Source: Theropithecus gelada (Eukaryota > Chordata > Mammalia > Primates > Cercopithecidae). From it: a stretch of DNA of 64,000 nt. The notes under the pieces are model-generated. The model did no database searches and had not been told where the DNA came from. It saw nothing but the letters and a program-made list of their open reading frames with translations. The translations under genes were made by a program, and so were the position numbers. The stretch covers positions 63,442,031-63,506,030 of the forward strand of contig NC_037670.1 of assembly GCF_003255815.1 (NCBI RefSeq). The letters are read 5' to 3'. The number at the start of each line of letters is the position of its first letter. The stretch's first letter is position 1. Positions 24,446-36,944 of the stretch are shown here, piece after piece.

Positions 24446-25999
24446 AAAAAAAAAGAAATGTGTTATAAAAATAAGAGGTCCACAGAATCCAGGATGGAAC
24501 TTGGAATGTGACAAAATAATCTAATTGTACTACAAATGTATACACCGACTTAACAGAAAGGGGTGGATGAAGGGTCGTGACCTTAGCAATTCTGGAAATG
24601 AGTGGAGTATTCACAGGGCATTGGTTAACAGTGCTGATAGTGCTATACACATGTACAATAGAATGAACAACTTAGTATGCTAATGGTTGATGATGTGAGC
24701 TGGGTTTCTTATTGTTAGAGACAGAGTTTACAAATAAGCAAGGGGAGAAGGCTGGGATGACTTATGTGGCAATGGATTAGGCTTGGCGATGTCAGTATAA
24801 ACTCATATTTAGTTTAATGTAGATTCAGGTATGTACATCTAGAAATGAGTATAGACATGTGTTTATTTATGGGCTAGTATACAAATATATTTCCCTGCTG
24901 TCAGCTGAGATTGCTTAGGCTACCCTAGTAGCAGTGAACATACCTGGTGCCCAGATCTTGGTTTCTAATACTATACCCCAGTGAAGGGAACTAGAGTTCC
25001 TTAGAGAAATCACTGATTCTAAGACCGGGGCAGGAAATAGACAAGAGGAGTCTGGGGCCTCTTTTAGTGCCCAAAGGTAAGGAAGTGTTCAAATAAAATT
25101 CCCACAATGATGGGAGTATGTCAAAGGGACAGGAGCTAACTGAAAGCACCGCCTATCCCCAAGGCTGGAAAAATTTGAGCAACAATGACCCCAGGTAAGT
25201 AGTATGGGTTATAATCTAAAGTATAAAGTGCATATCTCTGAGCTCTTGCTAATATAAGCAAATGAATTCAGGAGAATAGACAAATGCCCTATACAGACAA
25301 AGTTCTAGATACTTTATTTATTTTATTTTGAAGCCAAACACTGAATTTATTAATACAGTACTAAGTTTCTGTGTGTGATAAAGTCTTTGTACATAGTAAT
25401 AAAAAAAAGATGAGGCAGGATGCATTAAGCAGAAACCTTCCTGCTTCTTTCCTCTGTATTCTCACAGAGCCACGGATGAATTATGAGCACAAGCCTCAAC
25501 CCTTCAAGTGCGGGCTGCGTGTAGTGGCTTGTTTCAAAAGATACAGTTTGGAAAGGATGGAAAAAGAGTCACTTTAAAGTGGAGAAACCTGACAACTCCC
25601 CTCATTCAGGTGATGAAGGTCACCATCAACAGTGGCAAGTCATATTGGTAGCATGTGCCTTGATATGATGTAATAAAGATGACACTTTATTTCCACGGTC
25701 CCACTCCCTCAAACCCATACCCCCAGTGTAATCATAAGAAAATAATCAGATGATCCCAGTGAAGGGGCATTCTACATAGTACCTGGCCATAACAGCTCAA
25801 AACTGCCAAAATTATCTCAAAAAGGGAAAAAGTCTGAGAAACCATCACATCCAAAAGGAGCCTAAGGAGATAGAACAACCAAAGCGAAGGTAATATCTTG
25901 AATGGACTCCTAGATTAGAAGAGGGAGTTAAGTAAAAAATAAGGGAATTTGAAAAAAATATGGGCTGTAGTTAGCAATTATCAATAAAATAGATTCTTT

Positions 26000-26291
26000 T
26001 TTTTTCTTGAGATGGAGTCTCACTCTGTTGCCCAGGCTGGAGTGCAGTGACACGATCCCGGCTAACTGCAACCTCCGCCTCCCGGGTTCAAGCAATTCTC
26101 CTGCCTCAGCCTCCCGAGTAGCTGGAATTGAGGGCATGCACTACTACACCCGGCTAATTTTTCTATTTTTAGTAGAGATGGGGTTTCACCACATTGGCCA
26201 GGCTGGTCTCGAACTCTTGACCTCAGGTGATTTGCCCGCCTTGGCCTCCCAAAGTGCTGGGATTACAGGCGTGAGCCACCGCGCCTGGCCT
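26000..26291 (-). mobile_element. AluS, antisense
   Basis: Well kept full-length Alu on the minus strand. Target duplication aatagattcttt (25988-25999) and aataggttcttt (26292-26303), one mismatch in 12. Inserted in the 3' UTR of the old L1M. Confidence 0.96.
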
Positions 26292-26390
26292 AATAGGTTC
26301 TTTAATTGTAACAGTTGTGTTACAGTGACATAATAATGTCTAGCTACATATAATTACGTCGAGTGGTCCAAATAAAGTAAATTTTACCAT

Positions 26391-27329
26391 GTTCCAAAAG
26401 AGCTTTCAGAGGTCACGTTTGGATGATTTCCTCCTGTTTTATTCTGTTCTGTGTAGCTCCTTACAATATCTTCTCCCCCAAGACTCTACACAGATGTTGT
26501 TACCCTCAAAGAGTAAAACTCAAGGGTGTATCTACCTTTTGATAGAAATCAACAGAATTTAAAAATCATTAATGTCAAAGTTGTATCTTAGTCTTTTGCA
26601 AAATAAAAATTGAAGTTGGAAAGTAATGCATTTTAAAATACATGACTTGAAGGTGGTAGGTTTGATTTTGCTGAGGAGATCCTTGCTCTGCTCGGGAGGT
26701 CTTTTACATCATCCCACGTGAACGTCGTGTTTTGGCACTCAGCAGTTCACACTCTGAATACACAGAGGACTTGGCTTATTGTGTTAAACTGAATGTTATT
26801 GCACATTTTATGAAAGATATATAAAGGTTTCTAGTGCACAGTTCCCGGCTCATAACTGATCCTGAAGGAAATGTTGAAAACTGGTATAAAAAATAGAATT
26901 TATTCTCTTTGTTACTATGTTCTGAAAAGCCTAAAATGAGCTTCTTAGTCATATATTATAAAATATGAGCAGGCTTAGCTCAACTTAAGGTGTTGCTTAA
27001 CTGTGGCATTCCAAGCTGAGACTAAAATTTATTTTGCCTTCAATTAAGATACCTGGAGTCCTGATACCTACCTGTAATTACATCTTAAAGGGTTCTCTAA
27101 ATGTGGACTTCTCAGCTGAGATATAACTAAAAATATCTAAAACTACACTATAAACTGAGAACTCTTTGTTTTTTCTGTAGAGTCATCTTTCATTTATAGA
27201 AGGAAAATCTCTAAACAGTATATGCCACCAAGAACTCAGGCTCCACAAAGAACTTGAGATGGTCTGCTCCTGGCCTGTGCAGGCCCCTGATGATGGCCCT
27301 TTTAAAATATCTGAGTCAGTCATTTCTCC
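26391..27329. other. Unassigned stretch
   Basis: About 940 bases without a repeat that I recognise. One decent splice-acceptor-like site (tttgttttttctgtag, ending at 27181) has no matching donor or frame nearby, so I do not call an exon. Confidence 0.45.
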
Positions 27330-27730
27330 ATGCATTGCTTCAAACCAATCTTCCCATTTCCTGTCTTGGTCTCTTCTGGTCCATTTTTCATCCTACAGTC
27401 AGAGAGAACATTTTTAAATGAACCCAATTATGTCACTTCTATTTGTAAAACCATTCAATGGCTTTCCAATGCCCACAGGCTGAAGTCTAAAGTTGTTATT
27501 GTAACCTGTTACTATAGCACATGCTTGCCCCACTTCCAGCTTCGTCTCCAGCCACTCCTCTCTGTGCATTATGCCAGTAAACCACAAGAAACTTCTCTAG
27601 AAGCAGGATGTGCTCACTCATGACACTATCACATGCTAGCCTCTGTCTATTACACTTCCAACCTCACCTAACAATTCTGACCCATCCTTGGATATCTCTT
27701 CCTCCAAGGAGCATTCCTGGATTGCAAAGT
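27330..27730 (+). mobile_element. L2-like ancient LINE fragment, sense
   Basis: Contains attatgtcacttctatttgt, aaaccattcaatggctttcc and gcccacaggctgaagtctaa, then ccagcttcgtctccagccac, in the order of the common mammalian L2-type 3' region. Strongly diverged. Family name from memory. Confidence 0.6.
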
Positions 27731-28054
27731 CAAGACAAAATCCACGCTTTAATAAGGTATGCCCAGCAGCCTTTAGCTCAGGCATTTCACTGCACAAGAT
27801 CCACTGTTTTTGAGAGCTTATTATCATTAACACGAGTAATTCTATAGTACTATTGATTTTTTTAGTTTCACTAGAGGAATAAAGAAAATAAACTTCCTAA
27901 TATTGATTTAAAGAAAAGGGAAGAAGACTATAAAGTAATTTGCATTAGATAATTTAACATCCTTTATGTTGAATATTAACGACTACTTCCTTTATGGAGA
28001 TGTTGCAATGTTTTCACTTATCTGGAGCCAAAAAGTTTGACCTGAATATTATTA
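27731..28054. other. Unassigned spacer
   Basis: About 320 AT-rich bases between the L2-like piece and the L1PA 3' end. Nothing recognised. Confidence 0.5.
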
Positions 28055-28703
28055 TGAACACTTTTACACTATTGGTGGGATTGTAAACTAGTTCAACCAT
28101 TATAGAAAACAGTATGGCGATTCCTCAAGTATCTAGAACCAGAAGTACCATATGACCCAGCCATCCCATTACTGGGTATATAACCAAAGGATTATAAATC
28201 ATGCTGCTATAAAGATACATGCACACGAATGTTCACTGTGGCACTATTCACAATAGCAAAGACTTGGAATCAACCCAAAAGTCCATCAGTGACAGACTGG
28301 ATTAAGAAAATGTGGCACATATACACCATGGAATAATATGCAGCCATTAAAAAGGATGAGTTTGTGTCCTTTGTAGGGACATGGATGCAGCTGGAAACCA
28401 TCATTCTCAGCAAACTATCGCAAGAACAGAAAACCAAACACCGCATGTTCTCACTTATAGGTGGGAACTGAACATTGAGATCACTTGGACTCAGGAAGGG
28501 GAACATCGCACACTGGGGCCTATTATGAGGAGCGGGGAGGGATGGCATTGGGAGTTATACCTGATGTAAATGATGAGTTGATGGGTGCTGACGAGTTGAC
28601 GGGTGCAGCACACCAACATGGCACAAATACACATATGTAACAAACCTGCATGTTATGCACATGTACCCTAGAACTTAAAGTATAATAATAAATAAATAAA
28701 TAT
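28055..28703 (+). mobile_element. L1PA 3' end, sense, 5'-truncated
   Basis: From gaacacttttacactattgg in the C-terminal part of ORF2 to the 3' UTR and an (AAAT)n-style tail. The 3' UTR carries the gagttgatgggtgctgacgagttgacgggtgc-type tandem duplicated segment (about 28574-28608) also present in the copy at 2986-3459, placing both in related L1PA groups. No clear target duplication. Short frames on both strands are L1 shadows. Confidence 0.94.
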
Positions 28704-30019
28704 TCTTGATAATATTTTCCTGCTACTTCATGCAGTTCCCACTGCATGAATCCTCCATATAGTTGCAATGAGTAACGATTTATAAATTGTTCTGGGGAAA
28801 TTGTCACCTCCTTACAAACAAAAATAGAAAGCCAATTATTAAAACCCAAGAGCTTCCCGCTGACTGTAGGGAATAAACCCAACAAAAACAGGATGTGAAA
28901 ACAAAGCCAGCCCTCTGTCATTTTCTTCTTCAACCAGAGCTAAAAACTGTGGTTCATTTATCTTTATATCCCTAGACTTAAGAGTGCATAGTAAATGCTC
29001 AATAAATTTTGAAGGAAGGGGGAATAAGGGAGTTAGTTAAAAGCTTATCAGTTGTAAGCTCTCTCTTGAATCACAATCATAAGGTCTGGGTAACTGTCTA
29101 TGTCAAAATAGCTTTCCCAAGGCAATTGTCATAAGTAATTGTGCAATTCTTTTCTCTATCATCTGCAATAAAGGCATTCTAACACAACAGCTGAGATAGC
29201 TGGGACTTGTTAATGGACTTGAAAACATGCAAACCCCTGGCTGCTCATTTTTCCGCTCTAGAGAATGGGGCCAGCATCATGGCATTCTCAGAGACACTCT
29301 GTGCAGTAAATACTGGTGGTGGAGCTTAATCACATAAATTCCACAAAGAATATTTGCTGAGATATTTAAGGCCTCTATGCTGAAAGCATTTATTGACAAA
29401 TGTCTTCAGATTAAAGGAATTTGAGTCATGAAGGAACCAGGATACTGCACCTTGTGAGGCCTATGAAAAACAGATTCTCATAATGGTGTAGTGCTTGCCA
29501 AATTATGACAAATGATCTAGACTCAGAGATTATATTCTAAATAACACTGATAACTCCAAAGAGTTCTGGTCAATGGCGATGTCCAACACCATGTGCCAAA
29601 TGTTGGCAGAAGTACCACAATGATGTGAGAACAGCACAGACAGCAGAATGCAAGAGCAGGGTAAGCAACCCCGTATTTTGTTCATACTCTCCAAATTGAC
29701 CCCTACTTGACATAAATGTGGGTGACATACGTTCTCCTCTGTGGGTGACATACGTTCTCCTCTGCTACCACCTCCACCTCATTATTCTTATTAGATTCCC
29801 AGTTAAAAGAAAGGTGGAAAAGACATCACCTGTCTCACCTGGCGTGCTCCAGCACAGCACATTATAAAATGAAGTTACATCCTTTACCCTCATGTATTTC
29901 GGTGTCTCTTGACTAAGAGATAAAAAGTCTGTTCTTTCAGAGCAATTATAAGCAAGAAACATTTTATTTTATTGTCATTAATTCCTAACACTCTTCATTT
30001 GTTTTTGTAGGTTCAAGGT
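28704..30019. other. Mostly unassigned stretch
   Basis: No gene recognised. At 28945-29015 the words catttatctttatatcccta and atagtaaatgctcaataaat look like an L2 or MIR 3' tail in sense orientation. A perfect 23-bp tandem duplication lies at 29717-29762. The rest shows no family I can name. Confidence 0.5.
29717..29762 (+). repeat. 23-bp perfect tandem duplication
   Basis: The unit tgtgggtgacatacgttctc plus ctc is present twice in direct succession (29717-29739 and 29740-29762) with no mismatch. In otherwise old sequence, this perfection suggests a recent slippage or repair duplication. Confidence 0.97.
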
Positions 30020-31780
30020 TCTCACCTATATTTTATTCCTTCTACCTAAAGAACTTACTTTAACATTTCTTGTAGAGCACCTCTTACAGCAAAGATTTTT
30101 TTCAGATTGTGCCTAAGATGGTGTTTCTGCATTACTTTTGAAGTTTACTTTCACTGAATATAGTACAGCATTTTCCCCCCAGCACATTAAAGACCTTACT
30201 CCATTTTGTTCTTGCTTACATGGTTTCTGATGAGAAATTAATTAGCTAATTTGCATTAATTTGCATGTTTACCCAAGATTTTTCTTGTAAGTATGGGGTG
30301 GCGATTCCTTTCAACTGTCTACCTCTCCAGGGTGAATTTGGAATGTCCATCATTATTTTTAAAGGATATTTTCAATACATACTGAATCCTGGGTTAGCAG
30401 ATGGCTTTTGCATTTAACTTTTCTTCTCTACTGTGTTCTAGCTTGTATTGTCTTAGACAAGAAATATGGTGGTAATGATTATCTTTGCTCTTCTGTATAT
30501 ATTCTGTCTTTTTCTTCATGGCTAATTTTAGTATTTTTCTTTCTTACTGAATTTTAGAGATTTGACAATAATATGCTGTGGTTTTGGTTTATAACGCCTG
30601 AGTCCATTGAGTTTCATGGATGATCAGATTTGAAAAATATATGGCCATTATTTCTTCAAATAATTTTTGTGATTTTTCTGCTCCAATCTTCCTTTCATTT
30701 TTTTCTCTCATATTCAATGTATATGTATTATACTTAATATTGTCCAACCGTTTACATAGGCTCTGTTTATTCATTGTTCTCCTTTTTGTTTCTCTGTATT
30801 TCTTTTTTTTGTTGTTGTTGAGTTTATATTATCCTGTGTTCCTGTTCATTGATCCATAAAAGTTTTATTCTACTATTGCATCTTTTAGCCCTAGATTTTA
30901 CATTTGGGTCTTTTTTATGTGCTCAGTATCTCCTAAGTACATTAATGTTTCTCTTTAAATCTTCTAATATAATTTTAATAGTTGCTTAATGTGCTTCTTT
31001 GCTAATCTCATCATGCCTTCTATTTTTGTGTCCATTTCTGTTAAGTTGTAATTCTCCTGTTTATGGATCAAATTTTCCTGCTTCTTTGCATTTCTAATAT
31101 TTTTCATTGTACATTAAATATTGCATATTCTAACACTCAAATTCTTTATTGGTGCTTTTTTTTTTCCTTTCAGGTTTATTGGAAATCAGCTTGAGAGTCT
31201 CACGGCTTAAAAAAAGATTGGTTCTGAGTAGCCTTCAGTGTAGGGCTAGATTAACCTTAATCCTATGGTATAAACTTTCTGGATTCTGTTGTGAACTACC
31301 AAGGTGCTTAACAAGGTTTCTCCTATCTGCCTGCTTGGAACTTGCAAATCATTTTGTGCAAACTTTGTTTTTCCATTCGCAGCTTCCCTGTAGCTGTTTT
31401 TTCTCTGATACCTTTTTTTCACCTGACCTTTGGGTCCTGACCTGTACAGACGTAACACAATACTAGAGGAGATCCTTATGCAGAATTCTGAAGTCTGTTG
31501 CAAATTTCCAAGCCCTGACTTGTCCCCTCAGCTCAGAAACCTTACTGTGTTCTCTTCAGGTTTCCTGTCCCAGTACTGATATCTGGGAAGTGCCTCCAGG
31601 TAGAACTGAGATAACCATGATGCTCACATTGTTTGTTTCCTTCTTTCAGGGATCTAATCCTGCACCACCTGTTATCCAATGACTGAACACAGTTATTTTA
31701 TACTTTTTGTCTATTATTCTAGTTGCTTGTGGAAGGAATCCTTGCTTCTTAAAATTTACTCAACCATGGCCCTACATAAA
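30020..31780 (-). mobile_element. HAL1/ancient L1 5' half, antisense
   Basis: Minus-strand ORF1 region (attatttcttcaaataattt near 30646, tttacatttgggtctttttt near 30897, ctgtttatggatcaaatttt near 31057) followed from about 31150 by the 5' UTR-like part (ggtcctgacctgtacagacg, gatccttatgcagaattctg, cctgtcccagtactgatatc). HAL1 is a half-L1 carrying only ORF1; an ancient L1 5' half is the alternative. No open frame of useful length. Confidence 0.7.
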
Positions 31781-32569
31781 GTGTTTGATTGCCTAAGGCA
31801 TTGCATCTGTTTTCCTGATGCTCTGCCTTCTATTGGTATGTGTGCTTCCTAGTATGAAAATAAATCTATTAATTACAAATGGGTCAATCTGTTTTCCAGA
31901 TCACGATTTCCATAAATTCAATATAAACTTATCTTTGTCAATTGTATGCCTTCTATTAACATATTTTTTCAATTGCTTTTGTGCTATCATCTTTCTATCC
32001 ACAAGGATTTCAGAAGGCATAGAAACTTTCTCTTATGAAAATATGAGAAGCAGAAACACTTGTAATAACTTCTTTTCTTCTTCTCAAAGCCTGTGTGTGT
32101 TTTCTTGAAATAATCTTTGGAACTCCCTGTTAATGCACATTATTGTTCCATACCCCTTTCTTATGTTTATTGGATGCTTGCATTATGTTTGAAGCTAGAT
32201 AAGAGATCAAATCAGCTGATTAACTTTGCTCAGTGGTGGGCACAGAGGGAGCTTTTCTGAACTAACTTCAGAATGCTTAGAGTTGAAAGATGAATACAAA
32301 AAGTGCTAAGAATGATTTCTTGTTAAAAAAAAAAGCATGAATAAAATATTCTGACAAATGAGGAAGAGCTAGTACATAATTGTGCATGGCACATAGATAA
32401 TATTTAAGTAATACTTATTTAATGGTATAGGAAAAAATAATGAATCTGAATCTGGTACAGAGAGCTAATTGTAGTTCAGCTACCCAGTGAAGAAAATACA
32501 AGAAGCAGAGGCTTAGATGGTTAAATAAGCAATAGTCTAACTCCAGAGATGAGATGTCAATACTCATAG
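31781..32569. other. Unassigned stretch
   Basis: About 790 AT-rich bases. A plus-strand 96-codon frame (31818-32108) has no motif or support. Nothing recognised. Confidence 0.45.
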
Positions 32570-32900
32570 TAATAATCACAATATTAGTTCACACGTACTT
32601 AGTGCTTAAGTTAGAAGTAGCATAGAGTTAAGTGCTTTAAAAATTTTCAAATATTGTGTGTTAAGTGTTTCACTTAGTGAAACATAGTTTTGATACACAT
32701 AGCTTCATCTGATTTGTTAATTCCTCTGGGATCACTAACATTATCATCATTCCCATATTACAAATAAAGTAACTATCCAAAGAAAGTTGAAATTTTAGTA
32801 ATTCACATAAGGTCACCTACAATTCGTAAGGGATGCAACTGAGGATCCAGTTGAAGCAAGCCACACAAAAATCCATGTTTCTAACCACTGTATTCTATTG
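32570..32900 (+). mobile_element. MIR, sense
   Basis: Right part follows the MIR core and tail closely: cattatcatcattcccatat, tacaaataaagtaactatcc, attcacataaggtcacctac, and ctaaccactgtattctattg. The left part is expanded and more diverged. Ancient tRNA-derived SINE. Confidence 0.75.
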
Positions 32901-34069
32901 ATTTCTATGTAGGTGGGGCTTTTGCAGGGCTCTACTGAATTCTGTGTAGGCGGGGCTCCTCGTCTGTCTCTGTGGGTGACCAAAGTTCCTTTAAAGGTCA
33001 TGGGACGGATGGTCTGGACACTATGATTGCCTCTTTTCATCATGCAGTTTACAGCAATCCCTTGTCCCCCTCCTCCCCTCCCTGGATCAGTATCTCATCA
33101 GCTAGTCTAGGACAACTGTCTCATGTTACTTTACTTGGCTTTTGCTATTATATCAGTTCCTTTACACATACATGGATTGTATTTTAAAAGGTTAGAATCT
33201 GACAGAACCCTAGGAACCAATAAAAAATTAAACATTTAGCTAACATAGCATGTATAAAATTCAGCCCCCAAAACATACAAAACCTCAACAAAATGCAAAA
33301 GAATGATTAGGACACATCCAGTGTGCATGATCTCCACCATAAACAAATGGACAACTTATATAAATTCCATATTTAAAGGAAAATTAAACAATGATTGGAA
33401 ACATTAATCTAGTTACCCTTCAACAGCTGTCTAAAAGAAACCCTGTGATTTTTTATTTATGAACTTTCAATTAAGCACAGTGAAACTATAGCTTCAGAAG
33501 TAAAAATCCTCTTAAGCAGATGTCAAATGATTTTAATATGATACTTCTGTAATTCATCTCTTTGCCATTATCAAAACACACTGGTAGTCTTTCAAGTTGC
33601 TTCCCTCAGTCATGAACCTTGATTCCTGTCCCAATTTCTGTTGTTTTGCCTTTTCCTCTCTTGGGTTGTAATGTGGTTAAGTTTCATTAGAATTTTCAAA
33701 TAAAATGAATAAAACATATACAGTTAAAATACATTTTTCAAATTCAAATTTACATATTAAATTATTATATTTATGATTATTGAGCTATTGAAAATAATGT
33801 GCAACTGTAAGTTCTGTGCAAAATTCAGTTAAAATAAATCTATAATTTGAATGTACAAATATAAATTACTCATAATGCAAACAAAACAAAAAACGATGAA
33901 AAATCAAGTAAAATTTAATGGAGAAGTTATACATTTAGGATAAATGTGAGCATTGAGATACTCAGCTTCTTTCTTTCTCATGAATTAGATTTCCTGCATT
34001 TATCAGTATGAATTCATGTATTATTTTATAAAATTTAGTTATAATGGGTCAAAAGAGAAGCTTGAATAT
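32901..34069. other. Unassigned stretch with a small imperfect duplication
   Basis: At 32900-32960 the words ttctatgtaggtggggct and ttctgtgtaggcggggct recur 38-40 bases apart, an imperfect tandem duplication. The right half (33440-34069) is strongly AT-rich. No gene or known repeat recognised. Confidence 0.45.
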
Positions 34070-35960
34070 ATGCTCTAATTTTTGTTGTATTATTATTTTC
34101 ATTTCCTGTTTACAAAAGCAATATATAATTTGAAAAAATGGAAATATTTTACCACAAAAAATTGGTTATAATACCAGATCCAGATAGTCACTGTTAGTGT
34201 TTTTGTATATCTTCTTTATCTATTTTCTTTTTTTAAATTTGTTATTATGGAAAAGTTAAAATATACTATAAAGAAGGAAGAATAATATGATGAATATCTA
34301 TGTTTCCCTTAGCCAGCTTCAACAACTTTCAGCCCTGCTTTTTCTCCACTCTTCTCTCCTAAGTCCTATTGGATTATTTCAGTGCAGTTTCATGACATTA
34401 TATTGTTTCATCCATGAATTATTCCGAGTTTCTTCTAAGAGACATGAGGTTTTTTCATTTTTGCTTAATTTAGTATTACACTTACGTAAAACATTTACAC
34501 ATGACCAGAGTTTAACTGTGAAAGAATGTGTCTACAGAAAAGTCTTGCATTCACCCAGATTCTCTCTGCTACCATCCTGTTACTTTCCTCTCTATGTGGA
34601 AAACCATTTTTCATTAGTTTATGATTGGTCCTTTATTTTTTTAAAGCATTGGTAGATACATATTTGTGTTTTCTTCTTCTTCTTTGTTAAATAAAATACA
34701 CCTTATGAAGCACAGTTTTTTACCTTGCCTTTTGTTTGTTTAAAAATTGTATCCCGAGGCTGGACGTGGTGGCTCATGTCTGTAATCCTAGCAGTCTGGG
34801 AGGCTGAAGTGGGTGGATCCCTTGAGCCCAGAAGTTTGAGACCAGCCTGCACAACTTGGTGAAAGCCTGTCTTCACAAAAAATACAAAAATTTGCCGGGC
34901 GTGGTGACATGCATCTGTAGTCCCAGCTACTCCAGAGGCTGAAGTGGGAGGACTGATTGAGCCCAGGAGGTAAAGGCTGCAATGAGCAGAGATCCCACCA
35001 CTACACTCCAGCCTGGGCAACAGAGTGAGACCCTGTCTAAAAAAAAAATTGTAACCTGGACACCCATTTTCAGCAGTGCATAGAGATTTCTTTCATTCCA
35101 TTCTTAAAGCTGCTGATACTCCACAGCGTGGAATTATTATTTATTCATCTAGTTCCCCACTGGTGGACATTCAGCTCAATTACAGTCTTTTGCTCCTGCA
35201 TATAGTACTTCACATGAGAAACTTGTGCATACATTCTCCAATACATTTGCCAGTTTGCCTTTGGTGTACATACTAAGAATTTGGATTTCTCAAATTGTGA
35301 TTCAGATGAAATTTTGCTGGATAGCACCAAATTCTCTTCTACACAGTTAGCATTTTGTATGTGAGTTGCTGTTGTGCTCTAGTCCACATTATGTTGTCAA
35401 GCATCTGAATGGTAGCCAATTTGACATGAAAGAAATATCTCAGTGTAGTTTTTCCCTTAAATTTTATCAAAGTTTAATATACATACAGAAAAATTCACAA
35501 AACACAAGTGTCCGACTCAATGATTTTTCATAAAATAACTATGGATGTATAATTAGCCTACAGTTAAGAAATAGACATTGCCAGCCCTTCAGAAGCCCTA
35601 CTCAGGAACTTTATCCACCCAAAAGTAACCATTGTGTTAAATTCTAAAACCCTCAGTTTGATTTGCCTATTTTTGCACAATTACCTGAATCAAATTGTAC
35701 AGTAAATGCTCTTTTATTTACAGTTTCTTTTCTTGAGGGATTTAAATATTGTTTTTATGAGATTTAATTTTGTTGCAACATGTGATAATAGTTTGTTCTC
35801 ATTTCTGTATTGCATTCCAATGTATGAGAGAATCATCATTTATCCTATTTTTGTAGCATTACAATGTATCTGATTTTTGCCTGTTATAGATTGCTACTAT
35901 GAACGATCTTATATAATGTTTTCTTCTGAACATATGCATATATCTGCACAATATTTATAA
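34070..35960 (-). mobile_element. Ancient L1M 3' ends, antisense (two pieces)
   Basis: Minus-strand L1 3' UTR and ORF2 end. The first piece has ataatttgaaaaaatggaaa, taccttgccttttgtttgtt, then, after the AluJ, cccactggtggacattcagc. A second 3' end seems to start near 35450 (atacatacagaaaaattcac, ctttatccacccaaaagtaa). Both are far too mutated for open frames. Boundaries are approximate. Confidence 0.65.
34758..35045 (+). mobile_element. AluJ, sense
   Basis: Dimeric old Alu, starting ggctggacgtggtggctcat, ending in an A-run. Imperfect target duplication: aaaaattgtatcccga (34742-34757) against aaaaattgtaacctgga (35044-35060). Inserted in the antisense L1M. Confidence 0.94.
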
Positions 35961-36944
35961 ACATTTGGCATTACATTTAAAGTTACCAGGCATTCCAAGA
36001 TACAGGATTCTATGACTGAAAACTAAGAATAGAATGAGACTACACACAAATTCCCAGATGATACAGGTATTGTAGTTAAGAGAAAGTAATTTTTAAAAGC
36101 TATGATTACAAATAGTGGAAAGATGGATAAAATATTTAAAATGGAGAAATTTACCATGTAACTGAAATATATAAAGACATACAGTTTTAGAAATAAAAAA
36201 GAACTCAACTAATATGTTTATCAGGCTACTAGACAACACAAAAGAATTTATTATTGAAGTAGAATACAGATCAATCAAATATGTCCATCCAGAATACAGC
36301 ACAGAAACCAAAAGAGTAAAGAGAATATATCTTACTGAAATTAGTTACAGAAAAGCATGACTGCCATTAACACCTACATTCAACATTATACTTCAATTCT
36401 AGCCAAAATACTAAAAAAGAGAATGAAATAAGATATTTAAATACTAGGGGAAAAAACCCATCATATTTAAGATAACATAATTGAGTACATAGAAAATTCA
36501 AAGTAATCAAAAGGTAAACTGAGGTTTATCAATGAATTTAGAAAACTTGATGGACATGATATGAACATTAAGTACCTTCCATGCAATAGCAGCAAATACA
36601 AATGACAAAATATCACAATAATATTGGAAAACATTAAACACTTAGAAATAAATGTTATCAAATGTATATGGGTCTTCTATCTTGAAAACTATATAACACA
36701 GAGATTACATAAGTAACAAATAAATGGAGACAAATAACATCTTTAATAATTAGAAAACTTAAAATTATAGATATAAAAGATTTTCTCATGCTGATCTATA
36801 GAATTAATGTAGTCAATCCCACCCAAAATCCCAGCAAACATTTTCTACAGGAATTTGTAAGCTAATTTAAAAATGCATGGAATTCACAGGGTTCAGAATA
36901 GACAAGAAAATCTTGAAGACACAGAAACGTACAATATCACATAT

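Larger units (their letters stand above)
21668..26390 (+). mobile_element. Old L1M (L1MC/L1ME-type), sense, 3' part of the split element
   Basis: Resumes the element left at 14868 with tcagaaattaataaccttcc and runs through the RT core, thumb, C-terminal part and a long 3' UTR. The RT box reads FADG (22326-22337), so the second catalytic aspartate is lost. The 3' UTR (about 24100-26390) includes ccccaggtaagtagtatggg near 25190, the tgtattctcacagagccacg block, and tgagaaaccatcacatccaa near 25833, a familiar old-L1 3' tail. An AluJ and an AluS are inserted. Open frames in it are short. Confidence 0.83.

Noticed and set aside
25195..25202. Excellent splice donor CAG/GTAAGT, suggesting an exon in 24650-25194
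   Set aside because: The surrounding sequence, including ccaggtaagtagtatggg, follows the 3' UTR of old L1M elements, so the donor-like word is probably a family feature and not a host gene.
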